The notes under the pieces: model-generated | Seen by the model: only the letters and a program-made list of their open reading frames with translations | Databases searched by the model: none | Told to the model about the DNA's origin: nothing | NCBI GenBank assembly: GCA_947499505.1 | Contig: CANMOQ010000003.1 | Location: forward strand, 413,562-477,561 | DNA from: an uncultured Erythrobacter sp. | Lineage (GTDB): Bacteria > Pseudomonadota > Alphaproteobacteria > Sphingomonadales > Sphingomonadaceae | DNA: 64,000 bases | Direction of reading: 5' to 3' | Shown: piece by piece, positions 49,662-58,458 of the stretch | Layout: every line of letters starts with the position of its first letter | Position numbering within the stretch: position 1 is the first letter of the stretch | Made by a program: the position numbers and the translations under genes

Positions 49662-50381
49662 ATGAACACAGCGACACCGGCGCAGGCCCCATCCACCAGC
49701 GAACCCTCCCCAGCCCCAAGCGCGGCTGGCATGATACAAATGCCGCGCGGGCTGTTTGTCTATCTGATGCTGTACGGTGGGATGACGGTGCTGGCGGGCG
49801 TGCTGGCATTTAAGCAAGTGCAATTGTGGCCGACCGATCTGGCCGTGGAATCGGGCATTTTCGCGTTTCTCATCCTGGTCGTGATTTCAAGCACAGTGTC
49901 GCAGCTTTATGGTCAGAAATACGCGACCCGGATTGTCTGGCTGGGGTTTGTACCGCTGCTGATCGCCAGCGTGCTGATGCAATTGGTACTGGCTTTGCCG
50001 CCCTCAGTGGAAATGCTCAGCGGGCGTGCAGACGACCTCGCCGCGTTTGAGCGGGTACACAACACCGTATGGCGCGTATGGGCGGCGGGCCCGGCGGCTT
50101 ACATCGTCTCGCTGCTGCTCAATATCTGGATATTTGACCGGCTGCGCGGCAGCGGAGAAGCCAGCACGATCGGCCTGATGATCCGCGGCGCAGTGGCCTC
50201 TGCCCTCAGCCAAGCGGTGGACTCGGTGATCTTCATCACCCTCGCCTTCTACGGCCTGTTCCCGATTATAGACCTGCTGATCGGACAAGTGATCGCCAAA
50301 GTGGCGCTGTCAATTGTGCTGGTGCCATTCCTGATCACCGGCGGCGTGCGCCTGGCAAAGTGGCTCGATGCTCGGGGGTGA
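49662..50381 (+). CDS. VUT-family queuosine-precursor transporter-like membrane protein
   Basis: This 239-aa protein has a flexible N-terminus of about 30 residues and about six spans with ISSTVSQLYGQKYATRIVWL, ALSQAVDSVIFITLAFYGL and DLLIGQVIAKVALSIVLVPF, the pattern of the VUT/YhhQ family that imports queuosine precursors. ATG at 49662 begins only nine nt after the MITE's right end, and no ribosome-binding site precedes it; an internal start near MIQMPRGLF also lacks one. The MITE may therefore have replaced the natural leader. Confidence 0.82.
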   Translation: MNTATPAQAPSTSEPSPAPSAAGMIQMPRGLFVYLMLYGGMTVLAGVLAFKQVQLWPTDLAVESGIFAFLILVVISSTVSQLYGQKYATRIVWLGFVPLLIASVLMQLVLALPPSVEMLSGRADDLAAFERVHNTVWRVWAAGPAAYIVSLLLNIWIFDRLRGSGEASTIGLMIRGAVASALSQAVDSVIFITLAFYGLFPIIDLLIGQVIAKVALSIVLVPFLITGGVRLAKWLDARG

Positions 50382-50523
50382 AGGCTATCAGTTCAGCCTT
50401 GCTTATTGGACCTGCTGTGATGCTGGGAGCGCGACGGTCTACTCCGCATCAAGATTGATCAGCAAGCCGATTGTCAGCTATCGACCCAGTTGCGGTCATA
50501 CGTAAGATGCCTAAACTGATGCT

Positions 50524-50940
50524 ATGAGAAGTTACTCGAACGTCGTTGCTCAAGGCATGAAGCAGGTTTGTAGCGCATTCACGAAAATCGTGCAGCCGTT
50601 GGGCTTCAAGCGAGGAAGTGGTCGTAAATGGTTGCGGAAGATCGATGGATACGAAGAGACCATTTCCATCACCAGAAGCGGTGCAACTTATGGCGCACCC
50701 CGCTCACCCAGTATCTCGCTCCAACTTAGTCTTACATCGTCGCGTATCTATGATGGGAAAAGAGCTTACTTAGGCCATCATGAAACGCAATTCATCCGGC
50801 GAAATACCGGTTATTGCTACCATCATCGCTTCAATTCAGAGACGGGCAGCACCTACGAACGATGTGTGCAAGAGTTGGACTTATTCGTTGAAGAAGTCGC
50901 CGAGCCTTGGTTCGAAGAGTTCCGAGGCGCATCAGTATAG
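50524..50940 (+). CDS. DUF4304-like hypothetical protein
   Basis: This 138-aa protein has KIVQPLGFKRGSGRKWLRKI near the N-terminus and a C-terminal CVQELDLFVEEVAEPWFEEF, resembling DUF4304 proteins of unknown function. Its codons are visibly richer in A/T than its neighbours, roughly half G+C by eye, suggesting recent acquisition. It stands alone beside a repeat-bearing gap. DUF4304 genes often occur singly in defence-like or polymorphic toxin contexts, but nothing here supports a specific role. Confidence 0.6.
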   Translation: MRSYSNVVAQGMKQVCSAFTKIVQPLGFKRGSGRKWLRKIDGYEETISITRSGATYGAPRSPSISLQLSLTSSRIYDGKRAYLGHHETQFIRRNTGYCYHHRFNSETGSTYERCVQELDLFVEEVAEPWFEEFRGASV

Positions 50941-51128
50941 CGTCATGATACGCGTGGAAGCGATCACCCTCGTCCTATGAGCTAGTCACGATTTTGAGCC
51001 AACGTCCGCTCCCACCCCAAAAGCTGACATTAGGGAGCGACCAGATCACGGTCAAAGGCGGCAGCATTGAATTTAGTGATTAGCGCGTCAAAAGCGGAAC
51101 AACCTCCCGCGCCATCCTAAATCGACCT

Positions 51129-51241
51129 CGTCATGCTGAACCCGTTTCAGCATCCATCGCCTTGCTCGATCGAAGATGTTCGTCTTGAGGATGGACCCTG
51201 GAAGCGCAGCTGGCCAAAGGTCAACCAAGTTCAGGGTGACG
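51129..51241. repeat. dispersed palindromic intergenic repeat
   Basis: The ends CGTCATGCTGAAC (51129-51141) and GTTCAGGGTGACG (51229-51241) are inverted with 11 of 13 matches. Near the left end ATGCTGAA-CCCGT-TTCAGCAT (51133-51153) forms a perfect 8-bp hairpin, and ACCCTG/CAGGGT arms pair on the right. This sequence class recurs between genes in many sphingomonad genomes. The rest of 50941-51492 shows no gene. Confidence 0.6.
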
Positions 51242-51492
51242 AAACAAGGCGAGGCACGGCAGCGCGTGGATTTTCCTACTTGAGGGCGACTGGCTATGTC
51301 GGGCCTATGCTTTTGCTCGCAGCCCTCCAACTTCCGATTAATCGAGTAAACCGATCAATAAGACCATCTGTGATCGATTGGATTTTCGCCCTAAGACTGT
51401 GTTCCAGGCGTTCCAAGCGTGCCTCAGCAGCGATGAACGGAGTGGCTATCGAGCGTCCAGTATCGAGCGCAAAGCTCTCCGGTACCGGCGCC

Positions 51493-53127
51493 CTACTCAG
51501 TCAGGAACTGCGGGGTCAGCCGCTTGTTCGAGGCTTGCTCATAGGCATAGCCCGCCTTCAGCAGCAGGCCTTCCGACCACTTGCCCGCGTAGAAGCTGAT
51601 CCCAATCGGCAGGCCCTCAATCCCGCCCATCGGCACCGTCAGATGCGGATAGCCAGAGGTCGCAGGCAGCCAGCTCGCGCTGGGTCCGGCGAACGTGTCG
51701 CCATCGCCAAGGGTAGAGCGCCATGCCGGGCCGAGCGTTGGCGAGACCAGTACGGCCACGTCGTTCTCGCGCAGCAGCCGGTCGATGCCCTCAACGCCCG
51801 CGATCCGCTTGGTCGTCTTGAGCGCCTCCAGATAGCGCGGATCGGTCAGGCCCTTCTGCTCTTGCGCCTGCTCGAACAGCTCCTGGCCGAAATGCGGCAT
51901 CTCAACCTCGGCATTGGCCGTGTTGTAGGCGATGAGATCGGCCAGAGTGCGCGTGGTCACGGCCTTCGGCGTGGCGGCGAGATAGGCGTTGAGATCGGCC
52001 TTGAACTCAGTCAGCAGGATGAGGAACTCCGCCTCGCCCAGCGCCTCTTGGTCAGCGTCGGAGATGCCGCGGTCTGGGATCTCGACCAGCACTGCGCCCT
52101 GCGCCTCCATCACGGACAGAGCGGCGTCGAACTGCTCTATGATCGCGGGGTTGTCACCCACCTGACTACGCATCACGCCGATCCGCATGCCCTTGAGGCC
52201 GTCGGCACTCAGCCCGGCGGTGTAGTCGCTTGCCTGCGCATCGGCCTCTGCGGTCGCGGCGTCATCCGGGTCGGTGCCGGCCATCGCGGTGAGCATCATC
52301 GCGGCATCCATCACGCTGCGCGTCATCGGCCCGGCGGTGTCCTGAGTGTGGCTGATCGGGACGACATGGGTGCGCGAGACAAGCCCGACGGTCGGCTTCA
52401 GACCAACCACACCGTTGGCCGAAGACGGGCACATGATCGAGCCGTCGGTCTCCGTACCGATCGTGCCCGCGGCCAGCGCCGCCGCCATGGCAGAGCCGCT
52501 GCCGCTGGAGGAGCCACAAGAGTTGAACGGCAGGCGGTGCGGGTTCTTGACCAGCCCACCAACCGCGCTCCAGCCGCTGGTGGAATTGGTGGAGCGGAAG
52601 TTCGCCCATTGCGAGAGGTTGGTCTTGCCCAGGATGATCGCGCCGGCATCCTTGAGCCGCGCGATGATCGGAGCATCGCGGTCTGTCACATTGTCGCTCA
52701 GCGCGGTGGAGCCAGCGGTGGTGGGGACGGAGCCAGCAACCTCGATGTTGTCCTTCACCAGCAGAGGGATGCCGTGGAGGCTGCCCAGCTTTTCGCCATC
52801 GCAGCGCGCGGCATCGCTTGCTTTCGCGAGCTCCATCGCATCCGGCATCAACGAGAGAACGGCATTGAGCTGAGGCCCGCCATCGGCATCGTCGAGCTCT
52901 TCAATGCGCGCGAGATAGGCGGCGGTGATGGCCTCGCTCGAGGTCTCCCCCGCCTCCAGCATGCGTACGAGGTCGGCCAAAGAGTGGTCCTCAACATTGC
53001 CGAGATTGGCGCTGGCCTCGGCCAGCTCTGGCACGGAGCAGGCGGCCGAACCGAAAGTGCCGCCAATCGCATCACACGCCGTCAGCGACGCACATGCCGC
53101 CACGCTCAAAACCACTCTACGCAGCAT
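51493..53127 (-). CDS. amidase-signature hydrolase, predicted lipoprotein
   Basis: This 544-aa protein has a signal peptide with lipobox LTAC and a complete amidase-signature domain: the catalytic lysine in LLVKDNIEVAG, serines in CGSSSGSGSAMAAALAAG and GTETDGSIMCPSS. It hydrolyses a C-N amide bond in the periplasm. It is transcribed in the same direction as, and directly after, the TBDR gene (which ends 92 bp upstream), so may process what that receptor imports. A long open frame on the other strand reflects its strong third-position G/C. Confidence 0.92.
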   Translation of the reverse strand: MLRRVVLSVAACASLTACDAIGGTFGSAACSVPELAEASANLGNVEDHSLADLVRMLEAGETSSEAITAAYLARIEELDDADGGPQLNAVLSLMPDAMELAKASDAARCDGEKLGSLHGIPLLVKDNIEVAGSVPTTAGSTALSDNVTDRDAPIIARLKDAGAIILGKTNLSQWANFRSTNSTSGWSAVGGLVKNPHRLPFNSCGSSSGSGSAMAAALAAGTIGTETDGSIMCPSSANGVVGLKPTVGLVSRTHVVPISHTQDTAGPMTRSVMDAAMMLTAMAGTDPDDAATAEADAQASDYTAGLSADGLKGMRIGVMRSQVGDNPAIIEQFDAALSVMEAQGAVLVEIPDRGISDADQEALGEAEFLILLTEFKADLNAYLAATPKAVTTRTLADLIAYNTANAEVEMPHFGQELFEQAQEQKGLTDPRYLEALKTTKRIAGVEGIDRLLRENDVAVLVSPTLGPAWRSTLGDGDTFAGPSASWLPATSGYPHLTVPMGGIEGLPIGISFYAGKWSEGLLLKAGYAYEQASNKRLTPQFLTE

Positions 53128-53163
53128 CCATCACCTCATCGTTCATCACACAGCCCAAACACA

Positions 53164-53198
53164 AAGGGCGGAGCAGTGTGGTAACTGTCCCGCCCCTT
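53164..53198 (-). terminator. terminator between the TBDR and amidase genes
   Basis: AAGGGCGG (53164-53171) and CCGCCCCTT (53190-53198) arms form a stem with an 18-nt loop, 22 nt past the TBDR stop. The minus strand continues TTTGTGTTTG. The amidase gene then needs its own promoter or read-through. Confidence 0.65.
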
Positions 53199-53219
53199 GG
53201 TGTCACTGTTTGTGTACGC

Positions 53220-56200
53220 TTAGTAGGTTGCGCGTGCGCCCAAGAAGAAGAACGTGCCAACCGGGCTGACCGGGAAGGCTTGCTCTGTCACAAATGGATT
53301 GCGGTCAAACACGTTGTTGACGCCGCCATAGATGTCGACCGTGTCATTCAGGTCATAAGTGAACGAGATGTCATGAATGAACGCATTGCTCGAGAGGCCA
53401 TTTTCCGGCGTGTAGGTGTCAGCACCGGTGTTGCCCACTGTCTCAATCTCCACAGCGCGCAGACCCTGGCTATCGAGATAGGTGGTGCCCCATGTCAGTG
53501 AGAAACGTGACCAATCCCATGTCAGTGAAGCACGGCCAGCCCACTCGGGACGCTGCAGTTCACCCAGCTCCGGATCGACCAACGTCAGATCACTTGGGTC
53601 GAAGAAGTTGTTGAGCTTCTCCACCCAGGTGCCTGAGCCGTTCAATGTGAAGCCGTGGTCACCAAGGTCAAAGCGATATTGAGCAGCGAATTCAACGCCG
53701 GAGGTTTCACTGCGTGCGAAGTTCAGTGAACTTTGGCGGATAAATGTGAAACCACCAGTCGCTGAGTTACGATCAAGCAATGGGCAGAACTGGTTATCGA
53801 TGCTTGCACTGTCGACGCAATTGTCGACGATATCCTGCGCCGATACAGCGTTGATCGCGTCCTCAATCTCAATATTGTAATAGTCAACACTGACAATCAG
53901 ACCCGGCAAGAACCGCGGTGTGATCTGAGCGCCGACTGTCCAAGTGGTCGCCGTTTCTTCCTCCAAGTCAGGGTTCCCGCTGATTGAACCAGAAAAACGA
54001 GCCGTGAGCGGATCGACATAGCTGTAAGTGCCCGTACCAAAGGTCGGATCAAACCCAATTGAGTTGAAGAAGGCTGTGCAGTTCGCTTGCCGTAGAGCGG
54101 CGTCGTCCGCTGTGACAAGGTTACCCGCATCGCATGGATCATCCGGACGGAAGAACGCGCCCTGTGCAGGATTGAACAGCTCATTGATGTTCGGTGCGCG
54201 AACAGCTTGTGCATAGGTTGCCCGGAAAAGGATATCTTCCGTCGGAGCATAGAGACCGCTCACGTTCCAAGTGAAGGTCTCGCCCACGGTCGAGTAATCG
54301 GCATACCGAGCCGCGCCGCTTAGCTCAAAGGTCTCCGCAAACGGAACGCCAGACAGGATCGGCAAACGCACCTCACCGAACAGCTCATATACGCTAAACT
54401 CGCCGCCAGCATTGTTAATCACAGAGGCCGGATCGAAAACGAGCGAATTTTGCGCATTTGGCAAATCGCGAAGTAGATCGCCTTCATTGGCATCAGGGGT
54501 TGTCACTGGTACAACGCCGCGAACAAGCGGGTCGAAATTCGAACTGCTGATTTCCTCGCGGAATTCAAAGCCGCCAGCAAAGCCAACAGGCCCGCCAGGA
54601 AGCTCAAAGAATGCCCCGGTATCACCGCTAAAGATCGCGCTAAAGACCATCTGCTCAAGAGTGAACTCGTTCACCGTGGTGGTGGTGATGAAATCAATCG
54701 CTTCCTGGCTAATCGCCCCAACACCGCCAAGGATGTTTGCAGGACGGCATTGGCCGTCACCTGGATTAAAAGAGAAGAAGCCAGGATCACCAGCTGGAAT
54801 TCCAAACGGCGTGGTAGCCGGAGCCGTTGGATCAAGATCGGAACGGCAAACTGCCGCGCCAGTCGCCGGATCGGTTACGACGTCGATCGCTGCATAGAAA
54901 CGGTCTAGAATGACCCGGTTGTTGTCGAACGACTTTTGATCGAAGCGGCCGTAATTCGCGCTGATCTCATAATTAAAGTGATCAGTGATAGCGCCCTTGA
55001 GCCCAGCCACAAAGCGAATGGTTTCAAACTCGTTACGGTCGCGGTTCGGGCCGAGGTCAGCAGGGTCACGCGTGATGTACAGTCCCTCATCTGTGCCATT
55101 GCCAAAGAACAACGGCGCAACAAATTGCTGAAGATCAGGAGTGATGAATGGGTTATCAGCTCGGATAGTCAGGAGGTCATAAAATGTATTTGGCTGAGCC
55201 TGAAACTCTGCTGAGTTAGAGACATATTTTCCTTCAAAAAAGAACTCTGCTTCTGAAGAAATCTCAAAGCTCAAGTTCGCATTGACCGACCAGCGTTCGG
55301 TCTCGGGAATGAGCGAATTGGAATTGAAGTTGTTTGGAATGCCATCGCCGCCGAACTGATTGAACAAGCCAGCGATCTGACCGTCTTGATAGACAGTCAA
55401 TGAGCCATCAGCGTTGATGCCTGCACAACCGCCAGCCAATCCGAATGCTCCTGGATTGAAGGTGCTGTTAAAGCCAACCGAAGATTCCAGACAATCAGCA
55501 ATTCCGTTGCCATTGATATCCGGTCCATCGCTCAGACCGATATCGCCCGGTGCGATGATACCGCCTGCTGACGAGAGTGAGAAACGTGGATCGGTCGCGA
55601 TGAACCGTCGAGGCGCATTAATAGACCGGTCGATCAATGCCTGCTCTGCGGCTGTCGGGGTGAAGGTCAGACCGTCAACTGGAATCAGGCCACCCAAGAT
55701 AGCTCCAGCGGCATTGAAATTGGGCGTGTCCGCGCCGAGTTCGCCTGTTTGGAAGCGCAAGGCAGGGTTGGCCTGATCATCGAAAATCCCATTGTCACGC
55801 GAAAACGCTCGCTCGCCAAACAGCAATTCATCGCTGCGCGCATATTCGCCTGAAATCGTAAAGTTGCCGCGCCCATCGGCGAAATTTGTGCCCCAAGTCA
55901 GATCGCCATTGATCCGCCATGTGTCACCGCGCGAGGCGAGACCGCCCTGAATATTACCTTCGAGACCCTCAAAATCTTCGCGCAGCACGAAGTTGACCAC
56001 GCCAGTTACAGCGTCAGCACCATAAATCGAAGACGCGCCGCCTGTTAGTGTTTCCACCCGCTCGATCAGTGCTGTCGGTATGGAGTTCACATCGACAGCT
56101 TGTTCACCCGCAACACCAGAAACGTGCCGCCGACCGTTGACCAAGACCAAAGTCCGGTTGGCTCCGAGGCCACGCAAATTCAAGATCGATTGCCCAACTG

Positions 56201-56504
56201 CTTCCGAAAACACACCATCGATCGAGCCTTCTGACGACGTTGATGTCGAAAGCGCAGGAATATCGCGCAGCACGTCCACCACATCGGATGTACCAGCCTG
56301 CGTCAGCTCTTCAGCGTCGAGCGCCAAAATCGGAGCCGCTGAACCAATGTTCGGATCACGAGCGATCCGTGAGCCTGTAACAACAATGACCTGCTCTTCT
56401 TCGACCGCTTCCTCATCCGGTGCGGACTGCGCATGAGCGGCAAATGGCACCATACTGGTGGCGGCGAGGAGCAGTGCGTGACCTGAAAGTTTAAAGCTGC
56501 GCAT
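53220..56504 (-). CDS. TonB-dependent outer-membrane receptor
   Basis: This 1094-aa receptor has a signal peptide ending AHAQ, a TonB-box-like EEQVIVVTGSRIARDPNIGS, a plug with ILNLRGLGANRTLVLVNGRR and LTGGASSIYGADAVTGVVNF, and a barrel with GTFFFLGARATY at the C-terminus. ATG at 56504 is chosen for AGGGA seven nt upstream. Its length and plug style match large sphingomonad receptors for peptides or oligomers. Neighbouring secreted amidohydrolase and amidase genes suggest an amide- or peptide-containing ligand, as inference. Two TTGC boxes lie upstream. Confidence 0.9.
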   Translation of the reverse strand: MRSFKLSGHALLLAATSMVPFAAHAQSAPDEEAVEEEQVIVVTGSRIARDPNIGSAAPILALDAEELTQAGTSDVVDVLRDIPALSTSTSSEGSIDGVFSEAVGQSILNLRGLGANRTLVLVNGRRHVSGVAGEQAVDVNSIPTALIERVETLTGGASSIYGADAVTGVVNFVLREDFEGLEGNIQGGLASRGDTWRINGDLTWGTNFADGRGNFTISGEYARSDELLFGERAFSRDNGIFDDQANPALRFQTGELGADTPNFNAAGAILGGLIPVDGLTFTPTAAEQALIDRSINAPRRFIATDPRFSLSSAGGIIAPGDIGLSDGPDINGNGIADCLESSVGFNSTFNPGAFGLAGGCAGINADGSLTVYQDGQIAGLFNQFGGDGIPNNFNSNSLIPETERWSVNANLSFEISSEAEFFFEGKYVSNSAEFQAQPNTFYDLLTIRADNPFITPDLQQFVAPLFFGNGTDEGLYITRDPADLGPNRDRNEFETIRFVAGLKGAITDHFNYEISANYGRFDQKSFDNNRVILDRFYAAIDVVTDPATGAAVCRSDLDPTAPATTPFGIPAGDPGFFSFNPGDGQCRPANILGGVGAISQEAIDFITTTTVNEFTLEQMVFSAIFSGDTGAFFELPGGPVGFAGGFEFREEISSSNFDPLVRGVVPVTTPDANEGDLLRDLPNAQNSLVFDPASVINNAGGEFSVYELFGEVRLPILSGVPFAETFELSGAARYADYSTVGETFTWNVSGLYAPTEDILFRATYAQAVRAPNINELFNPAQGAFFRPDDPCDAGNLVTADDAALRQANCTAFFNSIGFDPTFGTGTYSYVDPLTARFSGSISGNPDLEEETATTWTVGAQITPRFLPGLIVSVDYYNIEIEDAINAVSAQDIVDNCVDSASIDNQFCPLLDRNSATGGFTFIRQSSLNFARSETSGVEFAAQYRFDLGDHGFTLNGSGTWVEKLNNFFDPSDLTLVDPELGELQRPEWAGRASLTWDWSRFSLTWGTTYLDSQGLRAVEIETVGNTGADTYTPENGLSSNAFIHDISFTYDLNDTVDIYGGVNNVFDRNPFVTEQAFPVSPVGTFFFLGARATY

Positions 56505-56544
56505 AGAATTCCCTGTTTGTTGTTTTCTCTTCCCACGCGAAAAC

Positions 56545-56560
56545 TTGCTGCAACGCAACA
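56545..56560. promoter_or_regulatory. TTGC box (TTGCTGCAACGCAACA) in the TBDR promoter region
   Basis: Differs from the 46905 copy at one position within its 16 bases. It lies 40-56 bp before the start codon; on the minus strand a TTGACA lies just upstream of it, so the box would sit in the spacer of a promoter. Confidence 0.55.
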
Positions 56561-56618
56561 TAGTGTCAAGGCGATATGATGGGAGTGGCGTCCAAAAGAT
56601 CGCCACATGTCAATTTTG

Positions 56619-56631
56619 TTGCAAAAATGCA
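56619..56631. promoter_or_regulatory. second TTGC box (TTGCAAAAATGCA) upstream of the TBDR
   Basis: Matches the TGCAAAAATGCA element at 12238-12249 and closely the TTGCAAAATGCAA element at 14425-14437. It lies about 115 bp before the start codon. Confidence 0.5.
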
Positions 56632-56728
56632 CTCTTTGGGTTGCAGGAGCCGATCATGATGGTCTTTTGCGCCTTGCGGCGATGTTTCTGATTGGCTGGT
56701 TCAGGCGCAAAAAACGCGTTCCCCAATC

Positions 56729-58003
56729 TCACTCAGACTTGTAAACCTCGCCTTGCTTCATGACGAACGTCACGTTTTCCAGTAGCGAGATATCCTCCAG
56801 AGGATTACCGTGCACCGCAATAATATCGCCCGATGCGCCAGTCTTGATCACGCCGATATTGCCCTTTTGCCCCAAAGCATCGGCCGCGTTGTAAGTGGCT
56901 GCGCGCAGAGCTTCTGTGGAGCTCATGCCAAAGCGCACCATGCGCGAGAGCTGCTTCGCATTGTCGCCGTGAGGATAGACCCCAGCATCTGTGCCGAGCA
57001 CCATCTTTACACCGGCTTCATGCGCGCGGCGGAAATTCTCGCGCTGCGTCTGGCCTGTCATGCGCTCTTTTTCCAAGCTTTCCGGCAATATCCCGGCAGC
57101 CTCTCCCTCGCCCAAAATGAACTCGGTGACGTAGATGTCCATCGAGAGGAACGCGCCGCTTTCCTTCGCCAGCCTAATACCTTCGTCATCGATGAAGCTC
57201 GCATGCTCAATCGTGTCGACGCCCGCTTTCAGAGCATTGATGATACCTTCGGTTCCGTGGGCATGGCTGGCGACCTTCATCCCGTGGCTGTGCGCCTCTT
57301 GGGTCAGCGCTGTCAGCTCCTCCACAGTGTATTGCGGCGCACCAACCTTTGTGCCTTTGGAGAGGACACCGCCAGTCGAGCAGGTTTTGATCAAATCCGC
57401 GCCAAACTTCCGGTTCTTGCGGACTTTGGAGCGCGCCGCCCAGGGGCCATCGGCCACGCCCTCGCCGGTCGCTTCATACTCCGGCGGCAAGAGATTGTTG
57501 TCTGAACAATGCCCACCGGTAATCCCGATCGGAGGGCCAGAGACGAACATGCGAGGTCCAGGGACATCGCCCTCCGCAATCGCATCGCGCAAAGCCACAT
57601 CGCCAAAGCTGCCCGCACCGACATTACGCACCGTCGTAAATCCAGCCATCAGTGTGGTCTTGGCGTTCACCACGCCCGTGATCGTCGCGCGCTCGTCAGA
57701 AATCGCGAGCCTGCGATACCCATGGGTGTCGGAATCGCTGGTGAGGTGGACATGCATGTCGATCAGGCCGGGCAGGATGGTCATATCGCCGAGATCAATG
57801 ACCTCATCAGCCTCTGCAGAAACCGTTTCGCTGAAGGAAACGCCCGTGATCACGCCGTCGGTGATCGTGATCACCGGGTCATCGAGCAACCGCCCGCTTT
57901 CGACATCGACCATAGCGTCTGCTGTGATGACAATCGTCTCAGCCAGTAGGGTGGTTGAGCTAAGGAGCAATGATGAAGCGAGAGCGATAACCGGCAGTTT
58001 CAA
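56729..58003 (-). CDS. secreted metal-dependent amidohydrolase
   Basis: This 424-aa protein has a signal peptide and a complete amidohydrolase barrel: metal-binding LPGLIDMHVHL, the bridging lysine in LIKTCSTGG, histidines in VASHAHG and IEHASF, and the catalytic aspartate in VLGTDAGV. Such imidazolonepropionase/prolidase-like enzymes cleave cyclic amides, dipeptides or N-acyl amino acids. The start is a TTG at 58003 with AAGGGG seven nt upstream. It lies directly upstream of the TBDR gene in the same direction (224 bp gap). A box-like TTGCATTGCAGCG overlaps its leader. Confidence 0.9.
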   Translation of the reverse strand: MKLPVIALASSLLLSSTTLLAETIVITADAMVDVESGRLLDDPVITITDGVITGVSFSETVSAEADEVIDLGDMTILPGLIDMHVHLTSDSDTHGYRRLAISDERATITGVVNAKTTLMAGFTTVRNVGAGSFGDVALRDAIAEGDVPGPRMFVSGPPIGITGGHCSDNNLLPPEYEATGEGVADGPWAARSKVRKNRKFGADLIKTCSTGGVLSKGTKVGAPQYTVEELTALTQEAHSHGMKVASHAHGTEGIINALKAGVDTIEHASFIDDEGIRLAKESGAFLSMDIYVTEFILGEGEAAGILPESLEKERMTGQTQRENFRRAHEAGVKMVLGTDAGVYPHGDNAKQLSRMVRFGMSSTEALRAATYNAADALGQKGNIGVIKTGASGDIIAVHGNPLEDISLLENVTFVMKQGEVYKSE

Positions 58004-58115
58004 ACGAATTCCCCTTGTTGCATTGCAGCGAAAGCTAGCAGCTTTAGGCCGACCGGCAAGAGGGCAGCGCCGATCTGGATTTTAGGGACTGGCAATCCAG
58101 AAGGCCCTGGCAGGC

Positions 58116-58151
58116 CCAAGAGTGTCTCTTGGGCTGAAGAGACACTCTTGG
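58116..58151. repeat. perfect 15-bp hairpin upstream of the amidohydrolase gene
   Basis: CCAAGAGTGTCTCTT and AAGAGACACTCTTGG form a 15-bp stem with the 6-nt loop GGGCTG, about 110 nt before the amidohydrolase start. There is no U-tract on either strand, so it is not an ordinary terminator. A further inverted pair CTGGATT/AATCCAG lies between it and the gene. The 58004-58458 gap otherwise shows no supported gene. Confidence 0.6.
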
Positions 58152-58458
58152 TCTGCTCCCTGATCAGAGCAATTTGTTCATACGAGATTTCATCGCAGGT
58201 TTGGCGAGTGGCGCGGATTGCGCCTCCTTTAAAGCGCGCATCCGATGTACCGTATCCAGTCAGCGAGCTGCCTTCCTGGGACCGTAGTACCACACCTTCG
58301 CGGGCCTTTTGGAGACGCAGCATCTGCTGAAGTCCGCCTTCTAACCCTAGGGCGCGAAACACCATGCTGAATTGCTGCGACCTGCCAGGCCGAGATGGTT
58401 CTGGATCACACACTCAAATCGAAAGCAATCAGCCGCTACGCTGCGGCGACGATAGCGG

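Noticed and set aside
51133..53184. A 683-codon open frame on the plus strand
   Set aside because: It is antisense to the complete amidase gene; the frame is open because of that gene's strong G/C third positions, and its translation is arginine/histidine-rich without any domain.
58000..58413. A 137-codon minus-strand frame ending at the amidohydrolase start
   Set aside because: It spans the 15-bp perfect hairpin and other inverted repeats, has no ribosome-binding site and no recognised domain; kept as leader DNA, although the last part reads hydrophobically and overlap with the TTG start is notable.
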